Part shown: one piece after another, positions 14,951 through 15,723 of the stretch
Layout: each line of letters begins with the position of its first letter
Numbering within the stretch: position 1 is the first letter of the stretch
DNA from: an uncultured Acetatifactor sp.
GTDB taxonomy: Bacteria; Bacillota; Clostridia; Lachnospirales; Lachnospiraceae
DNA length: 15,723 bases
Direction of reading: 5' to 3'
Assembly (NCBI GenBank): GCA_934394665.1
Contig: CAKRRS010000065.1
Coordinates: 1 to 15,723 of the forward strand
Position numbers and translations under genes: made by a program
Notes under the pieces: model-generated
Told to the model about the DNA's origin: nothing
The model's input: only the letters and a program-made list of their open reading frames with translations
Databases searched by the model: none

Positions 14951-14989
14951 TGGGAGGCAATGGAAGATTGACATTGCCGCTGGAACCTA
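14951..14989 (+). promoter_or_regulatory. Second L1-site-like structure, upstream of rplA
   Basis: TGGGA (14951-14955) leads into a perfect 7 bp stem, GGCAATG (14956-14962) with CATTGCC (14972-14978), followed by GCTGGAACC (14979-14987). It has the same layout as the rplK leader element (GGGA, stem, GC-pyrimidine-G-A, then CC), but the outer helix is reduced to GG/CC. It ends at the rplA ribosome site AGGAGG (14989-14994), so a bound protein would block initiation. Confidence 0.5.
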
Positions 14990-15001
14990 GGAGGTAAAAT
15001 A

Positions 15002-15691
15002 ATGAAACATGGTAAGAAATATACCGAAGCTGCCAAGCTGGTAGATCGCGCTACATTCTATGAGCCTAACGATGCTATCGCTCTGGTTAAGAAAACTGCA
15101 ACTGCTAAATTCGATGAGACCATCGAAGTTCACATCAGAACCGGTTGTGACGGACGTCACGCTGAGCAGCAGATCCGTGGCGCAGTTGTACTGCCGAACG
15201 GAACCGGTAAGACTGTAAAAGTTCTGGTATTCGCAAAGGGCGATAAGGTAAACGAGGCTGAAGCTGCAGGCGCTGATTATGTCGGCGGCGAGGAGCTGAT
15301 CCCGAAGATCCAGAACGAAGGCTGGCTGGATTTCGACGTTGTAGTAGCAACCCCTGATATGATGGGTGTTGTAGGTCGTCTGGGTAAAGTGCTCGGACCT
15401 AAGGGATTAATGCCTAACCCTAAGGCTGGTACCGTAACCATGGATGTAACCAAGGCAGTTAACGATATCAAAGCCGGTAAGATCGAGTACAGACTTGATA
15501 AGACCAACATCGTGCATGTTCCCGTTGGTAAGGCTTCTTTCTCTGAGGAAGCTCTGCAGGAGAACTTCAACGCACTTATGGACGCTATCGTAAAGGCTAA
15601 GCCCAGCGCATTAAAGGGTCAGTATCTGAGAAGCATCACTCTGACCAGCACCATGGGCCCCGGCGTTAAGGTTAGCGTAGCAAAGTTCTAA
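15002..15691 (+). CDS. rplA: 50S ribosomal protein L1
   Basis: L1 forms the mobile L1 stalk that helps deacylated tRNA leave the E site, and in several bacteria it represses its own mRNA. The 229-residue protein has the normal length and the family signature [16 protein letters not shown] near residue 130, with [19 protein letters not shown] at the N-terminal RNA-binding face and STMGPGVKV at the C-terminal end. AGGAGG at 14989-14994 gives the start. The next genes of the standard order (rplJ, rplL) would lie beyond the window. Confidence 0.97.
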   Translation: MKHGKKYTEAAKLVDRATFYEPNDAIALVKKTATAKFDETIEVHIRTGCDGRHAEQQIRGAVVLPNGTGKTVKVLVFAKGDKVNEAEAAGADYVGGEELIPKIQNEGWLDFDVVVATPDMMGVVGRLGKVLGPKGLMPNPKAGTVTMDVTKAVNDIKAGKIEYRLDKTNIVHVPVGKASFSEEALQENFNALMDAIVKAKPSALKGQYLRSITLTSTMGPGVKVSVAKF

Positions 15692-15702
15692 TCTGATCTC
15701 TA

Positions 15703-15714
15703 ATCTAATTAGAT
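15703..15714. other. Short palindrome after rplA
   Basis: ATCTAATTAGAT is a perfect 12-base palindrome 12 bases after the rplA stop. It may be the start of a leader or terminator that continues past the window. The 32 bases available are too few to decide. Confidence 0.25.
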
Positions 15715-15723
15715 AACGAATGC

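Overview
The window looks like a chromosome segment from a Gram-positive anaerobe of the Clostridia, most probably a Lachnospiraceae relative. This is inferred from the moderate GC content, strong AGGAGG-type ribosome binding sites, sigma-A promoters with TATAAT/TATAGT -10 boxes, a zinc-ribbon L33, a 67-residue SecE, and the rpmG-secE-nusG-rplK-rplA order. No rRNA, tRNA, CRISPR array, insertion sequence or prophage was seen. No stretch longer than 300 bases lacks a gene.

Layout. (1) 2-2113: the end of an exported-type protein built of Ig-like beta domains, followed by a small membrane protein that keeps the two aspartates of A24 prepilin peptidases. This is probably the tail of a type IV pilus/Tad-like or surface locus that lies mostly upstream. 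(2) 2144-4682: a polar amino acid ABC importer (lipoprotein, permease, ATPase). It has a clear promoter surrounded by small palindromes, and a strong terminator between the lipoprotein gene and the permease-ATPase pair. (3) 4792-11342: a same-strand run of a family 2 glycosyltransferase, histidinol-phosphate aminotransferase (hisC), a small COG2426-type membrane protein, a SAM methyltransferase, Hsp33 (hslO) and glutamine-dependent NAD synthetase (nadE). A long imperfect hairpin lies between the membrane protein and the methyltransferase. (4) 11377-11822: a weak terminator, then a promoter and a short HTH regulator gene. (5) 11876-13174, minus strand: a lone FliD-like gene (flagellar cap protein family) with its own extended -10 promoter. 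Its last codons form one arm of its own terminator. (6) 13335-15723: the divergent rpmG-secE-nusG-rplK-rplA operon, with a textbook promoter and structured RNA before both rplK and rplA.

Most genes are core metabolism and translation. The best leads are the two leader structures that resemble the L1-binding region of 23S rRNA, the FliD-like gene with no flagellar neighbours, the palindrome-rich control region of the amino acid importer, and the 7563-7607 hairpin. I did not find convincing evidence for a wholly new multi-gene system. Family calls are from recognisable motifs, not from database searches.
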